Assembly (NCBI RefSeq): GCF_024661895.1
Contig: NZ_CP102453.1
Span: 62,001-126,000 of the forward strand
Source of the DNA: Fundicoccus culcitae
GTDB taxonomy: Bacteria > Bacillota > Bacilli > Lactobacillales > Aerococcaceae
DNA length: 64,000 nucleotides
Reading direction: 5' to 3'
Part shown: one piece after another, positions 19,628-29,269 of the stretch
Position numbering within the stretch: position 1 is the first letter of the stretch
Layout of the letters: every line of letters starts with the position of its first letter
Position numbers and translations under genes: made by a program
The notes under the pieces: model-generated
Database searches by the model: none
The model's input: the letters and a program-made list of their open reading frames with translations, nothing else
What the model was told of the DNA's origin: nothing

Positions 19628-22294
19628 ATGTCTAATAACAAGATAATGCTAATTGATGGAAGTAGTTTAGCTTTTCGAGCGTTTTTTTCCATTGTTAATA
19701 TTGATCAATTTAAAAATAAGGCTGGTTTGCATACCAATGCGTTATATAGCTTTAATTTAATGTTAAATACCGTTCTAGAACAATTCAAACCGACTCATAT
19801 CCTTGTGGCGTTTGATAAGAGTGAAACTACCTTTAGAAATGAAAAATATTCTGAATATAAAGGTGGACGCCAAAAAATACCTAGTGAATTTCGCGAGCAA
19901 ATGCCATATTTTAGAGTGCTATTAGATGCTTATGGCATTGAACACTATGAGATTTTAAACTATGAAGCCGATGATATTATTGGAACTCTAGCTAGTCAGG
20001 CAGATAAAGATGACGAAGTCATTGTCATTTCGGGTGATAAAGATTTAATCCAATTAGCGAATGCTAATACAACAGTCTATATTACACGCAAAGGTGTCAG
20101 TGAGATAGAACCCTATACGGTTGAAACCATCAATGATAAATATGGATTGACGCCTAATCAAATTATTGATTTAAAAGGTTTGATGGGCGATAGCTCAGAT
20201 AATTATCCAGGTGTCACCCGAATTGGTGAGAAAACAGGGATTAAATTACTACAACAATTTGGTAGTATTGAAAATATGTATGACAATCTTGATGAGATTA
20301 AACCATCAAAAATGAAAGACAATATCATTAATGATCAAGAAAATGCTTTTATGAGTAAAGATTTAGCTACCATTCTTACCGATGCACCCATTGAGATTTC
20401 AATTGAAGATATTGAATATAAAGGCAAAGATATTGAAGCCTTAGCAGAATTTTATCGTAATATGGATTTTCACTCATTTTTAAACAACTTACAAACGGAA
20501 TATAGCGACCAACTGACAGACGAAGGAGAAGAATTAGAACTTAATCAATATGATCGATTGTTTATTGATGATATTAAAGCGGATTATTTACCCAAACAAG
20601 CTGTCTTATATTATGAAACACTAGAAGAAAATTATCATTTTGCTGATCTTGAAGCTGTAACATGGTTAGATATTGAGCAGAAAAAAGTATATACGACGAC
20701 AGCTGATACAGCTTTTAAGAGTGAGCTTTTCAAAGCGTGGCTTGCATCTGAAGAACACCGTAAAATTACTTGGGATTCCAAACGCGATGCGGTTATTACA
20801 TCACATTTCGAGACTGTATTAAACGGCATTCAATTTGATACTTTAATTGCAGCTTATTTGATTGACTTAAATAATACAAAAGATATCACCGATGTGTTAG
20901 CAGTTGTTGGATTACCTAGCATTGTAAAAAATGATGAGGCTGTATATGGTAAAGGTGTAAAACGAGCTATTCCAGAAGATAAAGACGTCTTTGAACAACA
21001 TTTATTCACAAAAGTGATTGCTTTAGAACATTTAATGCCAGAACTTAAAAACCGTCTTGAATCCTTAGAAATGATGGATTTATACACAACCATTGAATTC
21101 CCCTTAGCCAAAGTCTTAGCTGATATGGAAATTCGCGGGGTAAAAGTTAATGGTGATGAGCTTTCACAAATGAATGTCGAAATGTCAGAACGCTTAAAAG
21201 AAATGGAAGAAGAAATTTATGACTTAGCGGGAGAAAAGTTTAATATTAATTCACCTAAGCAATTGGGTGTTATTTTATTTGAAAAATTAGGTCTCCCAGT
21301 TATAAAGAAAACTAAAACAGGCTATAGTACAGCCGCCGATGTCTTAGAAAAATTAGCTGGGAAACACCCTATTATTAATGCAATACTCGATTATCGTCAA
21401 TTAGCAAAATTACAGGGGACGTATTTAGAGGGCTTACCACCTTATATTAAAGAAGATGGGCATATTCATACGCGTTTTGTTCAGACATTAACACAAACAG
21501 GGCGTTTAAGTAGCACGGATCCAAATTTACAAAATATTCCCATACGTATGGAAGAAGGGCGGAAAATACGCAAAGCGTTTATTCCATCTCAAGAGAATTG
21601 GTTAATGTTTGGGGCGGATTATTCCCAAATAGAGTTGCGTGTTTTAGCCCATATTTCGAAAGATGAACATATGCAACAGGCTTTCATTGATGGTGAAGAT
21701 ATCCATTCGTCAACCGCTAGAAGGGTGTTTGATATTCCTGAAAATGAAGCAGTGACTTCTGAACATCGACGCCAAGCAAAAGCCGTTAATTTTGGAATTG
21801 TGTATGGTATCAGTGATTATGGATTATCACAAAATCTTAATATTAGCCGTAAACAGGCAAAAGATTTCATCGATCGCTACTTTGAACAATATCCTGGAAT
21901 TAAACGCTATATGGAAGAAATTGTAGAAGAGGCGAAGGAAACAGGTTATGTGAGTACGTTGTTTAATCGTCGTCGCTATTTACCCGATATCCATTCAAGT
22001 AATTTTAATTTAAGATCGTTTGCTGAAAGAACCGCTATGAATTCACCGATTCAAGGGACAGCGGCTGACATTATAAAAATTGCCATGGTTACACTTCAAA
22101 AAGCGATTGATGATGAAAAACTCCAAGCACAACTTTTGTTGCAAGTGCATGATGAATTGATTTTAGAGGCTCCAGCGGAAGAAATTGAACGCTTAAATGT
22201 TTTAGTACCAGAGATCATGGAAAATGCAGTAGAATTATCTGTCCCTTTGAAAGTGGATTATAATCATGGTAGTAACTGGTACGAATTGAAGTAG
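19628..22294 (+). CDS. polA: DNA polymerase I
   Basis: 888 aa. Three domains: 5' nuclease (1 to ~290, with LIDGSSLAFRAFF, YEADDIIGTL and GLMGDSSDNYPGV), a 3'-5' exonuclease-like domain (~310-470), and the polymerase (~480-888, with DYSQIELRVLAHIS and QVHDELILEAP). The exonuclease DxE motif is not found at its expected place, so proofreading is probably lost as in Bacillus Pol I. It serves Okazaki fragment maturation and repair. mutM follows 13 nt later, so excision-repair functions are grouped. Confidence 0.95.
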   Translation: MSNNKIMLIDGSSLAFRAFFSIVNIDQFKNKAGLHTNALYSFNLMLNTVLEQFKPTHILVAFDKSETTFRNEKYSEYKGGRQKIPSEFREQMPYFRVLLDAYGIEHYEILNYEADDIIGTLASQADKDDEVIVISGDKDLIQLANANTTVYITRKGVSEIEPYTVETINDKYGLTPNQIIDLKGLMGDSSDNYPGVTRIGEKTGIKLLQQFGSIENMYDNLDEIKPSKMKDNIINDQENAFMSKDLATILTDAPIEISIEDIEYKGKDIEALAEFYRNMDFHSFLNNLQTEYSDQLTDEGEELELNQYDRLFIDDIKADYLPKQAVLYYETLEENYHFADLEAVTWLDIEQKKVYTTTADTAFKSELFKAWLASEEHRKITWDSKRDAVITSHFETVLNGIQFDTLIAAYLIDLNNTKDITDVLAVVGLPSIVKNDEAVYGKGVKRAIPEDKDVFEQHLFTKVIALEHLMPELKNRLESLEMMDLYTTIEFPLAKVLADMEIRGVKVNGDELSQMNVEMSERLKEMEEEIYDLAGEKFNINSPKQLGVILFEKLGLPVIKKTKTGYSTAADVLEKLAGKHPIINAILDYRQLAKLQGTYLEGLPPYIKEDGHIHTRFVQTLTQTGRLSSTDPNLQNIPIRMEEGRKIRKAFIPSQENWLMFGADYSQIELRVLAHISKDEHMQQAFIDGEDIHSSTARRVFDIPENEAVTSEHRRQAKAVNFGIVYGISDYGLSQNLNISRKQAKDFIDRYFEQYPGIKRYMEEIVEEAKETGYVSTLFNRRRYLPDIHSSNFNLRSFAERTAMNSPIQGTAADIIKIAMVTLQKAIDDEKLQAQLLLQVHDELILEAPAEEIERLNVLVPEIMENAVELSVPLKVDYNHGSNWYELK

Positions 22295-22307
22295 AAAGGA
22301 TTTAGTT

Positions 22308-23156
22308 ATGCCAGAATTACCAGAAGTTGAGACAATTCGCCAAGGCTTAGAACCGTTAATTAAAGGAAATACCATTAATGGAATTAGCGTCACCTGGCCA
22401 AGAATTATTAAGACAGAACAGTCAATTAATGAATGGCAAAGATCGTTGATGGGACAATCGATTGAAAGTCTTTCCAGACGAGGAAAATATTTGATCTTTA
22501 ACCTTTCGAATAATAAAATGCTCGTCTCGCATCTTAGAATGGAAGGGAAATTTCTCTTTTTTGAAGCTGAAAATGTACCAAAAGTGAAAGACAAACATAC
22601 CCATGTGCGTTTTACCTTTAATGATTATTCTGAACTTCATTATCATGATGTCCGTAAGTTTGGTAGAATGGAGTTAATCCATTCGGGCGATATAGAGTCG
22701 TATTTTACTTCAAAAAAACTAGGACCTGAGCCTACTAGTGAAAGCTTTAAAATTGACCTTTTTAGCCAACAATTGGCAACCATAAAAAAAGCTATTAAGC
22801 CGGCTTTGTTGGATCAGCATTTAGTCGTTGGACTAGGAAACATTTATGTGGATGAAGTTTTATTTCAAGCAGGTATTCATCCAGCGACACCTGCCCAATC
22901 GCTAAATGATGCTCAAATTTTTCAATTACATCAAGCCATTATTGATATAATGAATCGAGCGATTATAGCTGGTGGATCAAGTATTCGTACCTATCGTAAT
23001 GCTTATGGTACGGAAGGCGAATTTCAAAACTTTCATCAAGTATATGGTAAAGCAAACCAAGCCTGTCCTGTCTGTGGGACAAAAATACAAAAAATCCAAT
23101 TGAGTCAACGTGGAACGCATTTTTGTCCTGAGTGCCAACCGCGAGTATCGATATAG
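22308..23156 (+). CDS. mutM: Formamidopyrimidine-DNA glycosylase
   Basis: 282 aa. It removes oxidised purines and nicks the abasic site. MPELPEVETI carries the catalytic Pro2 and Glu3 (after Met removal). H2TH region LDQHLVVGLGNIYVDE. C-terminal zinc finger CPVC ... CPEC near residues 250-275, with the conserved Arg in SQRGTHFC... ATG 7 nt after AAAGGA. Between polA and coaE. Confidence 0.95.
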   Translation: MPELPEVETIRQGLEPLIKGNTINGISVTWPRIIKTEQSINEWQRSLMGQSIESLSRRGKYLIFNLSNNKMLVSHLRMEGKFLFFEAENVPKVKDKHTHVRFTFNDYSELHYHDVRKFGRMELIHSGDIESYFTSKKLGPEPTSESFKIDLFSQQLATIKKAIKPALLDQHLVVGLGNIYVDEVLFQAGIHPATPAQSLNDAQIFQLHQAIIDIMNRAIIAGGSSIRTYRNAYGTEGEFQNFHQVYGKANQACPVCGTKIQKIQLSQRGTHFCPECQPRVSI

Positions 23157-23166
23157 GAGGTAGAAA

Positions 23167-23766
23167 ATGTATGTTGTTGCATTAACTGGGGGTATTGCTA
23201 CGGGCAAATCAACAGTTTCTAATTATTTACTTAAACAAGGTATTCCTGTGATAGATACTGACTTACTGTCAAGGAAAGTTGTTGAACCTGGTGAAATGGG
23301 TTTGAAGCAAGTAACACAAGCGTTTGGACCTGCTATATTAACCCTAGAAGGACAATTAAATCGTAGCAAACTAGGTGAAATAATTTTTAATAATGAAGAA
23401 GCTAAAAAGCAATTAAATGGCATCTTACATCCACTAATATATGATGAAGTTAGCCGCATGTTGGATCAGTATAGACAAGCAGGTCAAACCTTAGTTTTTG
23501 TTGATGTTCCTTTATTGTTTGAAGTTAATCGTGATAGATATTATGATGAAAGTTGGTTAGTTTATTTAAACGCTGATCGACAATTAGAACGGTTAATGCT
23601 TAGAAATAATTTTTCAGTCGAAGAAGCTAAAGCACGGATTAATAGTCAGTTACCGATTGATGAAAAAGTAATATTAGCTGATATCGTTATTAATAATAGC
23701 GGAACTAGAGAAGAGACCTATCAACAAATTGACGAACAGTTAAGACGGATTCAGGGAAAAATATAG
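23167..23766 (+). CDS. coaE: Dephospho-CoA kinase
   Basis: 199 aa. Last step of coenzyme A synthesis. P-loop GGIATGKSTVS (residues 8-18), followed by DTDLLSRKVVEPG. The lid segment LMLRNNFSVEEAKARI and the FVDVPLLFE core are conserved. ATG after AGGAGG, 10 nt downstream of mutM. Confidence 0.93.
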   Translation: MYVVALTGGIATGKSTVSNYLLKQGIPVIDTDLLSRKVVEPGEMGLKQVTQAFGPAILTLEGQLNRSKLGEIIFNNEEAKKQLNGILHPLIYDEVSRMLDQYRQAGQTLVFVDVPLLFEVNRDRYYDESWLVYLNADRQLERLMLRNNFSVEEAKARINSQLPIDEKVILADIVINNSGTREETYQQIDEQLRRIQGKI

Positions 23767-23842
23767 AACAAAGTATACCCACCGAATGGATTGCTATGTT
23801 AAAATTAGTCTATATAAAATTATCAGGAAGGAGGAGAGCTTA

Positions 23843-24349
23843 ATGGAATGTCCAAAATGTCGTCATCAACAATCTAAAGTTATTGACTCACGTCCTGCTG
23901 ATGATGGTGCTTCCATTCGTAGACGGCGCGAGTGTTTAAAGTGCGGGACACGTTTTAATACCTACGAAAGGGTAGAGAAAGCACCTCTATTAGTTATTAA
24001 AAGAGATGGGACACGTGAAGAATTTAATCGTGATAAACTATTAAGAGGCATAATTCGTGCCGCTGAGAAACGTCCTATATCACGTGAACAAATGGATCAA
24101 TTAGTTACTGATGTTGAAAATGCCGTTCGGGAAGAATCTGACACTGAAATTGCTAGCGAACGTATTGGTGAATTTATTATGCCTCGATTAATGGAAATTG
24201 ATGAGGTAGCTTATATACGCTTTGCGAGTGTTTATCGGCAATTTCAATCACGTGATATGTTCATTAAAGAATTAGAAGCAATGAACCATACACAAAAAGA
24301 TACGGATTCAGATATTGAGCTTGATAAAAATGAAGCTGAAACCGAATGA
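23843..24349 (+). CDS. nrdR: Transcriptional repressor NrdR
   Basis: 168 aa. It represses ribonucleotide reductase genes in response to ATP/dATP. The N-terminal zinc ribbon MECPKCRHQQ ... CLKCGTRF and the ATP-cone domain (VIKRDGTREEFNRDKL onward) are clear. ATG 23843 follows GGAGGAG; upstream ATG 23786 gives a non-homologous extension. It has an acidic C-terminal tail of about 20 residues beyond the usual end, and its last 20 nt overlap dnaB. TTGCTA (23791) and TATAAA (23813), 16 nt apart, may form a promoter. Confidence 0.93.
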   Translation: MECPKCRHQQSKVIDSRPADDGASIRRRRECLKCGTRFNTYERVEKAPLLVIKRDGTREEFNRDKLLRGIIRAAEKRPISREQMDQLVTDVENAVREESDTEIASERIGEFIMPRLMEIDEVAYIRFASVYRQFQSRDMFIKELEAMNHTQKDTDSDIELDKNEAETE

Positions 24350-25760
24350 TCAATTTCATGTCCTTTTTCATGCGCATTTAAGTCCTAGTGAAGAAGAAAG
24401 TCTATACAAACTATATCAACCCATTATTGGGAGTGTTGCTGTCAGCTTATTTCAAAGTTTAATGCGTATAGCCCCCAACAAAAATGAATGGTCGGCAATT
24501 ACGATGCATGCTTCCGTTTTACCCATTATTAATATTGGGATTGATCAGTTTGAAGAAAATCGTTTTAAATTAGAAGCTGTCGGTTTGTTAAAATCGTATA
24601 AAAAGATACAAAATCAATTAGATAATCATCAAATATTATTTTACGAATTGATCCAACCATTAACACCTAAAGCTTTTTTTAATCATCCATTGTTAAGCAC
24701 AAACCTTTTTCATCAATTAGGTGAAGATATTTATTATAAAATGGTTGAGACATATACCAAGGATGAATGGGATAAAAGTGCTTACCAAGAAGTTAGCAAA
24801 ACTTACGCAGATGTTTTTCGAGTCTATCAGTTGCAACCCCAACAGGATGTTGCTTCAAATAAGGAAACGGAACAGAATATTTCAATCCAAATGCCAAAAA
24901 CATTTAATTACAGTGTTTTTTTGCGGTATTTAATTGCTGAAGGCATTGAACATACGCAATTGACGTCTCAATTAAAGGAATCAGTTGCGGCTATTCATCA
25001 AATATACCATTTGAATGAAGAGGAAATGGTCGAAGTTGTAAAAGCGTGTGTCGATATTAAAGACCATTCGGTTCAGTTATCGCGTTTAAAAGTTGTGGCA
25101 GCAAAAAAAAAGGAACAACAATCGTCATCTAAAAAAACGAATCGTTCAAACGGAACGAATCAATCAAATGATAAAGCACAAAGAGAACAGCAAATACAAG
25201 CTGCTTATCCTTCACTTTCAAAAGAGGATATAGCTTTAGTTATTTTATGTGAACAAATTCCGAATTCAATCTTTTTAAATAAGCTTAAACAGTCAGTAGG
25301 TGGCTTTGCAACAGATAGTGAACATTTTTACGTGAATAGTTTGCATGAAAAATCATCTTTGAATACAGATGTTATTAATATGTTGGTTTATTATTTGTTA
25401 GTTTTTAAACAAAAGGACAGCGTATTTAAAGGTGAGTTAGAACGCACAGCCAATTCATGGCAAAAGCAAGGTTTAGACACGGCAAGTAAGGTTTTAATGG
25501 CTATTTATGCAGAGGATGATTCAACACAACAAAAGCCCGATTATAATCAAACATCAAAAGCAAAATCGACTTGGAAAAATAAGGATCATAGACGTGTTGA
25601 AACATTGCCAGATTGGCTAATTGAGCAAGAAAAAACGCAAGCTTCACCAAAACAAACATCGTTGAATGCCTTAGAAGGTGAGCCAAAAGAAGCTTCCAAT
25701 GAGCGTGAGCAAACTATTCGTAATAAGTTAAATCAACTATTAAAACAAGGGGGTGAGTAA
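24330..25760 (+). CDS. dnaB: Replication initiation and membrane attachment protein DnaB
   Basis: 476 aa from ATG 24330, inside the end of nrdR. A TTG at 24315 is in frame but has no clear ribosome-binding site. Not the helicase: this is the Firmicutes DnaB that helps load DnaC helicase at oriC with DnaD and DnaI. N-terminal DnaB/DnaD winged helix (SEEESLYKLYQPIIGSVAVSL). A C-terminal region typical of the family lies around residues 320-400. The linker around 270-300 (SSSKKTNRSNGTNQSND) is low complexity. Downstream dnaI overlaps its SD region. Confidence 0.88.
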   Translation: MKLKPNDQFHVLFHAHLSPSEEESLYKLYQPIIGSVAVSLFQSLMRIAPNKNEWSAITMHASVLPIINIGIDQFEENRFKLEAVGLLKSYKKIQNQLDNHQILFYELIQPLTPKAFFNHPLLSTNLFHQLGEDIYYKMVETYTKDEWDKSAYQEVSKTYADVFRVYQLQPQQDVASNKETEQNISIQMPKTFNYSVFLRYLIAEGIEHTQLTSQLKESVAAIHQIYHLNEEEMVEVVKACVDIKDHSVQLSRLKVVAAKKKEQQSSSKKTNRSNGTNQSNDKAQREQQIQAAYPSLSKEDIALVILCEQIPNSIFLNKLKQSVGGFATDSEHFYVNSLHEKSSLNTDVINMLVYYLLVFKQKDSVFKGELERTANSWQKQGLDTASKVLMAIYAEDDSTQQKPDYNQTSKAKSTWKNKDHRRVETLPDWLIEQEKTQASPKQTSLNALEGEPKEASNEREQTIRNKLNQLLKQGGE

Positions 25761-25761
25761 A

Positions 25762-26697
25762 TTGCAATCAATGAACGAGATTATTGAGAAAATGATTAAA
25801 GCAAATCCTCGCTATCAAGAAAGTTTAAATCAAACAATCAGAAAAACCTTGAACTATGAACCGATTCAAGCCTTCGTAATGGCAAATAAGGATCAAATAT
25901 CGGAAGAGATGATCAGTAAAAGCTTATCGAAATTAAATGAATTTAAATTAGAATCAGAAGCTCTAAATCGGGGTGAACAAGGACAAAATCCTGGGTTTAG
26001 ACCACAATTATTTATTAACGAGGGTTATATTGATGTTACTTATGTTCCAACACAGGATTATTATGAGCAACAAAACAACCGCAGAAAAGCCAGCTTACTC
26101 GATAATCGCATGATGTCACGTGACGTCCGTAATGCCAGTTTAGCGGATTTTGATACAGAAAATTCACCGAGTAGACAAATCTTGCTAGAGGCGGTGATGA
26201 ACTTTATTGATGTCTATTTTACTAATCCTAAACAAGCCCAAGGATTATTTATAGTTGGTCCCTTTGGTGTCGGAAAGACATTTCTTTTAGGAGCATTAGC
26301 AAACTATTTGGTCAGTCGGAATGTCGCAGTAACGATGATTCACTATCCTACATTCGCCAGTGATATTAAAGCTTCCATTAGTAATAATACGACCCATGAA
26401 ATACTCCAACGAGTAAAAAGTGTGGATGTTTTAATGATTGATGATATTGGTGCAGAATCTAATTCTGTGTGGTTGAGGGATGAAGTGCTGAGTGTGATTT
26501 TGGAATATCGTATGAAAGAGTCTCTAGCGACCTTTTTTACCTCAAATGGATCCATTAGTAATTTGGAATCCCATCTAACACAATCCAGAGAAAGTATTGA
26601 ACCTTTGAAAGCTAAACGTCTCATGGAACGAATTAATTTTTTAGCGAAAGAATATACTTTAAGTGGCGAAAATCGGCGACAGTTTAGTCGTAATTAG
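25762..26697 (+). CDS. dnaI: Primosomal protein DnaI (helicase loader)
   Basis: 311 aa from TTG 25762, 8 nt after a near-perfect SD (AAGGGGGTGA at 25747-25756). GTG 25753 lies within that SD. AAA+ ATPase: Walker A GPFGVGKTFLL, Walker B VLMIDDIGAE, and the C-terminal LKAKRLMERI ... SGENRR. It loads the replicative helicase. The N-terminal zinc module of B. subtilis DnaI (three Cys, one His) is not recognisable: the protein has no cysteine at all, and the equivalent region reads LNRGEQGQNPGFRPQLFI. Confidence 0.9.
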   Translation: MQSMNEIIEKMIKANPRYQESLNQTIRKTLNYEPIQAFVMANKDQISEEMISKSLSKLNEFKLESEALNRGEQGQNPGFRPQLFINEGYIDVTYVPTQDYYEQQNNRRKASLLDNRMMSRDVRNASLADFDTENSPSRQILLEAVMNFIDVYFTNPKQAQGLFIVGPFGVGKTFLLGALANYLVSRNVAVTMIHYPTFASDIKASISNNTTHEILQRVKSVDVLMIDDIGAESNSVWLRDEVLSVILEYRMKESLATFFTSNGSISNLESHLTQSRESIEPLKAKRLMERINFLAKEYTLSGENRRQFSRN

Positions 26698-26715
26698 TAA
26701 TGTAAGGAGTAAATT

Positions 26716-26922
26716 ATGAATCACTACAATTCTGATGAAGAAAAAAAAGCTCAGCGCATGTTAATTGTCAATATTTCAATTAGTTTAATTATTCAGTTAG
26801 CTATTTTGCTTGTGTATTATTTTGGCGAAAAACAAACTTTGCTGACTTTCCCGATGCTTTTAGGACTATTAATTACGGTTAATGCGCTTGTTCAAAGCGT
26901 GCAAGCTTATCGTCGTCATTAA
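26716..26922 (+). CDS. Small two-helix membrane protein
   Basis: 68 aa. Two hydrophobic segments: about 17-35 (IVNISISLIIQLAILLVYYF) and 41-58 (LLTFPMLLGLLITVNALV), with a charged head (HYNSDEEKKAQR) and basic tail (QAYRRH). ATG after AAGGAG, 18 nt downstream of dnaI. Not recognised. The ribosome-binding site and coding-like composition support a real gene. It precedes the thrS promoter. Confidence 0.6.
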   Translation: MNHYNSDEEKKAQRMLIVNISISLIIQLAILLVYYFGEKQTLLTFPMLLGLLITVNALVQSVQAYRRH

Positions 26923-26937
26923 TCATAAATATTAGCC

Positions 26938-26966
26938 TTGATTTAGAAGTAAAAGAATGATATAAC
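26938..26966 (+). promoter_or_regulatory. Promoter of the T-box/thrS unit
   Basis: TTGATT (26938-26943), 17 nt, TATAAC (26961-26966), just upstream of the T-box leader. Confidence 0.65.
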
Positions 26967-26972
26967 TTAATT

Positions 26973-27216
26973 ATCAAATTTGAAGACACCTATATTTTGT
27001 CGATAGTTAAAGCGAGAGACGGTCTGGTGCAACGTCTTACTACACGAAATATTTGACCACTTCATCTTATTTTACTGGAAAGTTGTTTTAACAGTAAACG
27101 TTCTGGCTCGTTACGCCAACATAAAGTGTGTAATTCAATTACATTAAATTTGGGTGGAACCGCGAAAAATCGCCCCATTGTTATTTTAACAATGGGACGA
27201 TTTTTTTATTTATAGG
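26973..27216 (+). ncRNA. T-box riboswitch controlling thrS
   Basis: The leader shows the T-box proper TGGGTGGAACCGCG (27151-27164), the stem I distal elements (AGCGAGAGACGG, CTGGTGCAACGTC at about 27011-27036) and an intrinsic terminator (stem AATCGCCCCATTGTT 27168-27182 with AACAATGGGACGATT 27188-27202, then T run). The likely specifier codon is ACC (Thr) at 27056-27058, followed by A; ACT at 27039 is a less likely alternative. Uncharged tRNA-Thr would stabilise the antiterminator and allow thrS transcription. Confidence 0.92.
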
Positions 27217-27226
27217 AGGCAATTAT

Positions 27227-29170
27227 ATGGAAAAAATTAACTTAACCTTTCCTGACGGATCAATCAGGGCGTTTGATAAAGGCACAACAACCTTTCAAGT
27301 GGCTGAATCGATTAGTAAGTCTCTCGCCAAACAAGCGTTAGCAGGGAAATTGAATCAGGAATTAATTGATTTGCATCGAGCAATCGAAGACGATGGTAGT
27401 ATAGAAATAATTACCGAAAAAAGTGAAGAAGCGCTACAAATCTTACGTCATTCGACCGCTCATTTAATGGCACACGCCTTAACACGCTTATATCCTGGCA
27501 TTCATTTCGGGGTTGGTCCAGCGATTGATACAGGTTTCTATTATGATACGGATATGGAGCATCAAATTCAAGAAGATGCCTTGCCAATCATTGAAAAAGA
27601 AATGAAGAAAATTATTGCTCAAAATTATCCCATTGAAAGACGCGAGGTTAGTCGTGAAGAAGCTTTAGCTATTTTTGCTAATGATCCCTATAAAGTTGAA
27701 TTAATTAATGATTTACCTGAATCTGAAGTCATAACCGTTTATCAACAAGAAGAGTTTGTTGACTTATGTCGTGGTGTGCATGTGCCATCTACAGGTAAAA
27801 TAAAAGTGTTTAAATTGTTATCTTTAGCTGGTGCTTATTGGCGAGGTAATTCTGATAATAAAATGATGCAAAGAATTTATGGAACGGCCTTTTTTAATCA
27901 AGCTGATTTAGATGAATTTTTGCGTCTACGTGAGGAAGCCCGTGAAAGAGACCATCGTAAATTAGGTAAAGAATTAGGTTTATTCACTATTTCTCAAGAA
28001 GTTGGTTCTGGTTTACCGATTTGGTTACCAAAAGGGGCTACTATTCGACGGGTCATTGAGCGTTATATTGTTGATAAAGAAATTGAATTAGGCTATAACC
28101 ATGTATATACACCGATTATGGCAAAGGCCGATTTATATAAAACATCTGGTCACTGGGATCATTATCATGAAGATATGTTTCCTCCAATGGACATGGGGGA
28201 TGGGGAAATGTTAGTTTTACGCCCAATGAACTGTCCGCATCATATGATGATCTATAAAGATGATATTCATTCCTACCGTGAGTTACCTATTCGGATTGCA
28301 GAATTAGGTATGATGCACCGTTATGAAAAATCAGGTGCTTTATCTGGTTTACAACGGGTGCGTGAAATGACCTTAAATGATGCGCATATTTTTGTTCGAC
28401 CTGATCAAATTAAAGAAGAATTGCGTCGGGTTTTGGATTTAGTCTTAGCGGTGTATGAAGACTTTAACATTACTGACTATCGTTTCCGCTTAAGTTTACG
28501 CGATCCAAACAACACGGATAAGTATTTTGATGATGATGAAATGTGGGAAAAAGCACAATCGATGTTAAAAGAAGGTCTCGATGAAATGGGACTTGAATAT
28601 TTTGAAGCTGAAGGCGAAGCTGCCTTTTATGGTCCTAAATTAGATGTTCAATTTAAAACGGCCATTGGTTTAGAAGAAACCATGTCAACCGTTCAATTGG
28701 ATTTCTTGTTGCCAGAACGCTTTGACTTAACCTATGTAGGTGAAGATGGCGAAAACAGTCATCGTCCGGTCGTCATCCACCGTGGGGTCGTTTCAACCAT
28801 GGAGCGCTTCGTGGCTTATTTAATCGAAGAGTATAAAGGTGCTTTTCCAACCTGGTTAGCTCCTGTTCAAGTTATGCTATTACCTGTTAACCTTGATGCC
28901 CATCAAGATAAAGTTGAAGCCATTTATCAAACATTGCGCGCAAAAGGCTATCGTGTTGAAATAGATTTAAGAAATGAAAAGTTAGGCTACAAAATCCGTT
29001 CAGCACAAACGAGTAAAATTCCTTATCAAATTGTTGTAGGGGATGAAGAATTGACTAACGATACAGTCAATGTTCGTAAATATGGATCACAAGAATCAGT
29101 ATCTTATGCTTTAGATGATTTTGTTAGCTTAATCCAAGCGGATGTTGATGCCAAAAGCCGTCAATTATAA
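27227..29170 (+). CDS. thrS: Threonine--tRNA ligase
   Basis: 647 aa, full length. N-terminal TGS domain (1-60), the editing domain (to ~240, with [12 protein letters not shown] and the zinc-like [10 protein letters not shown]), class II catalytic core (motif 2 [16 protein letters not shown], zinc ligands in MNCPHH), and anticodon-binding domain from ~540. Charges tRNA-Thr. ATG after TAGGAGG. Controlled by the T-box just upstream. Confidence 0.97.
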   Translation: MEKINLTFPDGSIRAFDKGTTTFQVAESISKSLAKQALAGKLNQELIDLHRAIEDDGSIEIITEKSEEALQILRHSTAHLMAHALTRLYPGIHFGVGPAIDTGFYYDTDMEHQIQEDALPIIEKEMKKIIAQNYPIERREVSREEALAIFANDPYKVELINDLPESEVITVYQQEEFVDLCRGVHVPSTGKIKVFKLLSLAGAYWRGNSDNKMMQRIYGTAFFNQADLDEFLRLREEARERDHRKLGKELGLFTISQEVGSGLPIWLPKGATIRRVIERYIVDKEIELGYNHVYTPIMAKADLYKTSGHWDHYHEDMFPPMDMGDGEMLVLRPMNCPHHMMIYKDDIHSYRELPIRIAELGMMHRYEKSGALSGLQRVREMTLNDAHIFVRPDQIKEELRRVLDLVLAVYEDFNITDYRFRLSLRDPNNTDKYFDDDEMWEKAQSMLKEGLDEMGLEYFEAEGEAAFYGPKLDVQFKTAIGLEETMSTVQLDFLLPERFDLTYVGEDGENSHRPVVIHRGVVSTMERFVAYLIEEYKGAFPTWLAPVQVMLLPVNLDAHQDKVEAIYQTLRAKGYRVEIDLRNEKLGYKIRSAQTSKIPYQIVVGDEELTNDTVNVRKYGSQESVSYALDDFVSLIQADVDAKSRQL

Positions 29171-29213
29171 TAAATATCCCTAGAACGGATATAGCCTAAA
29201 AAACTAGATTGTA

Positions 29214-29266
29214 AAAAAAACCCGTAAGCTTCTCAATTTATAAATGAGAAGTTTACGGTTTTTAAT
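29214..29266. terminator. Bidirectional terminator between thrS and dacA
   Basis: CCGTAAGCTTCTCA pairs with TGAGAAGTTTACGG, flanked by A8 and T5 runs, so it can act on both convergent genes. Confidence 0.85.
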
Positions 29267-29269
29267 ACT

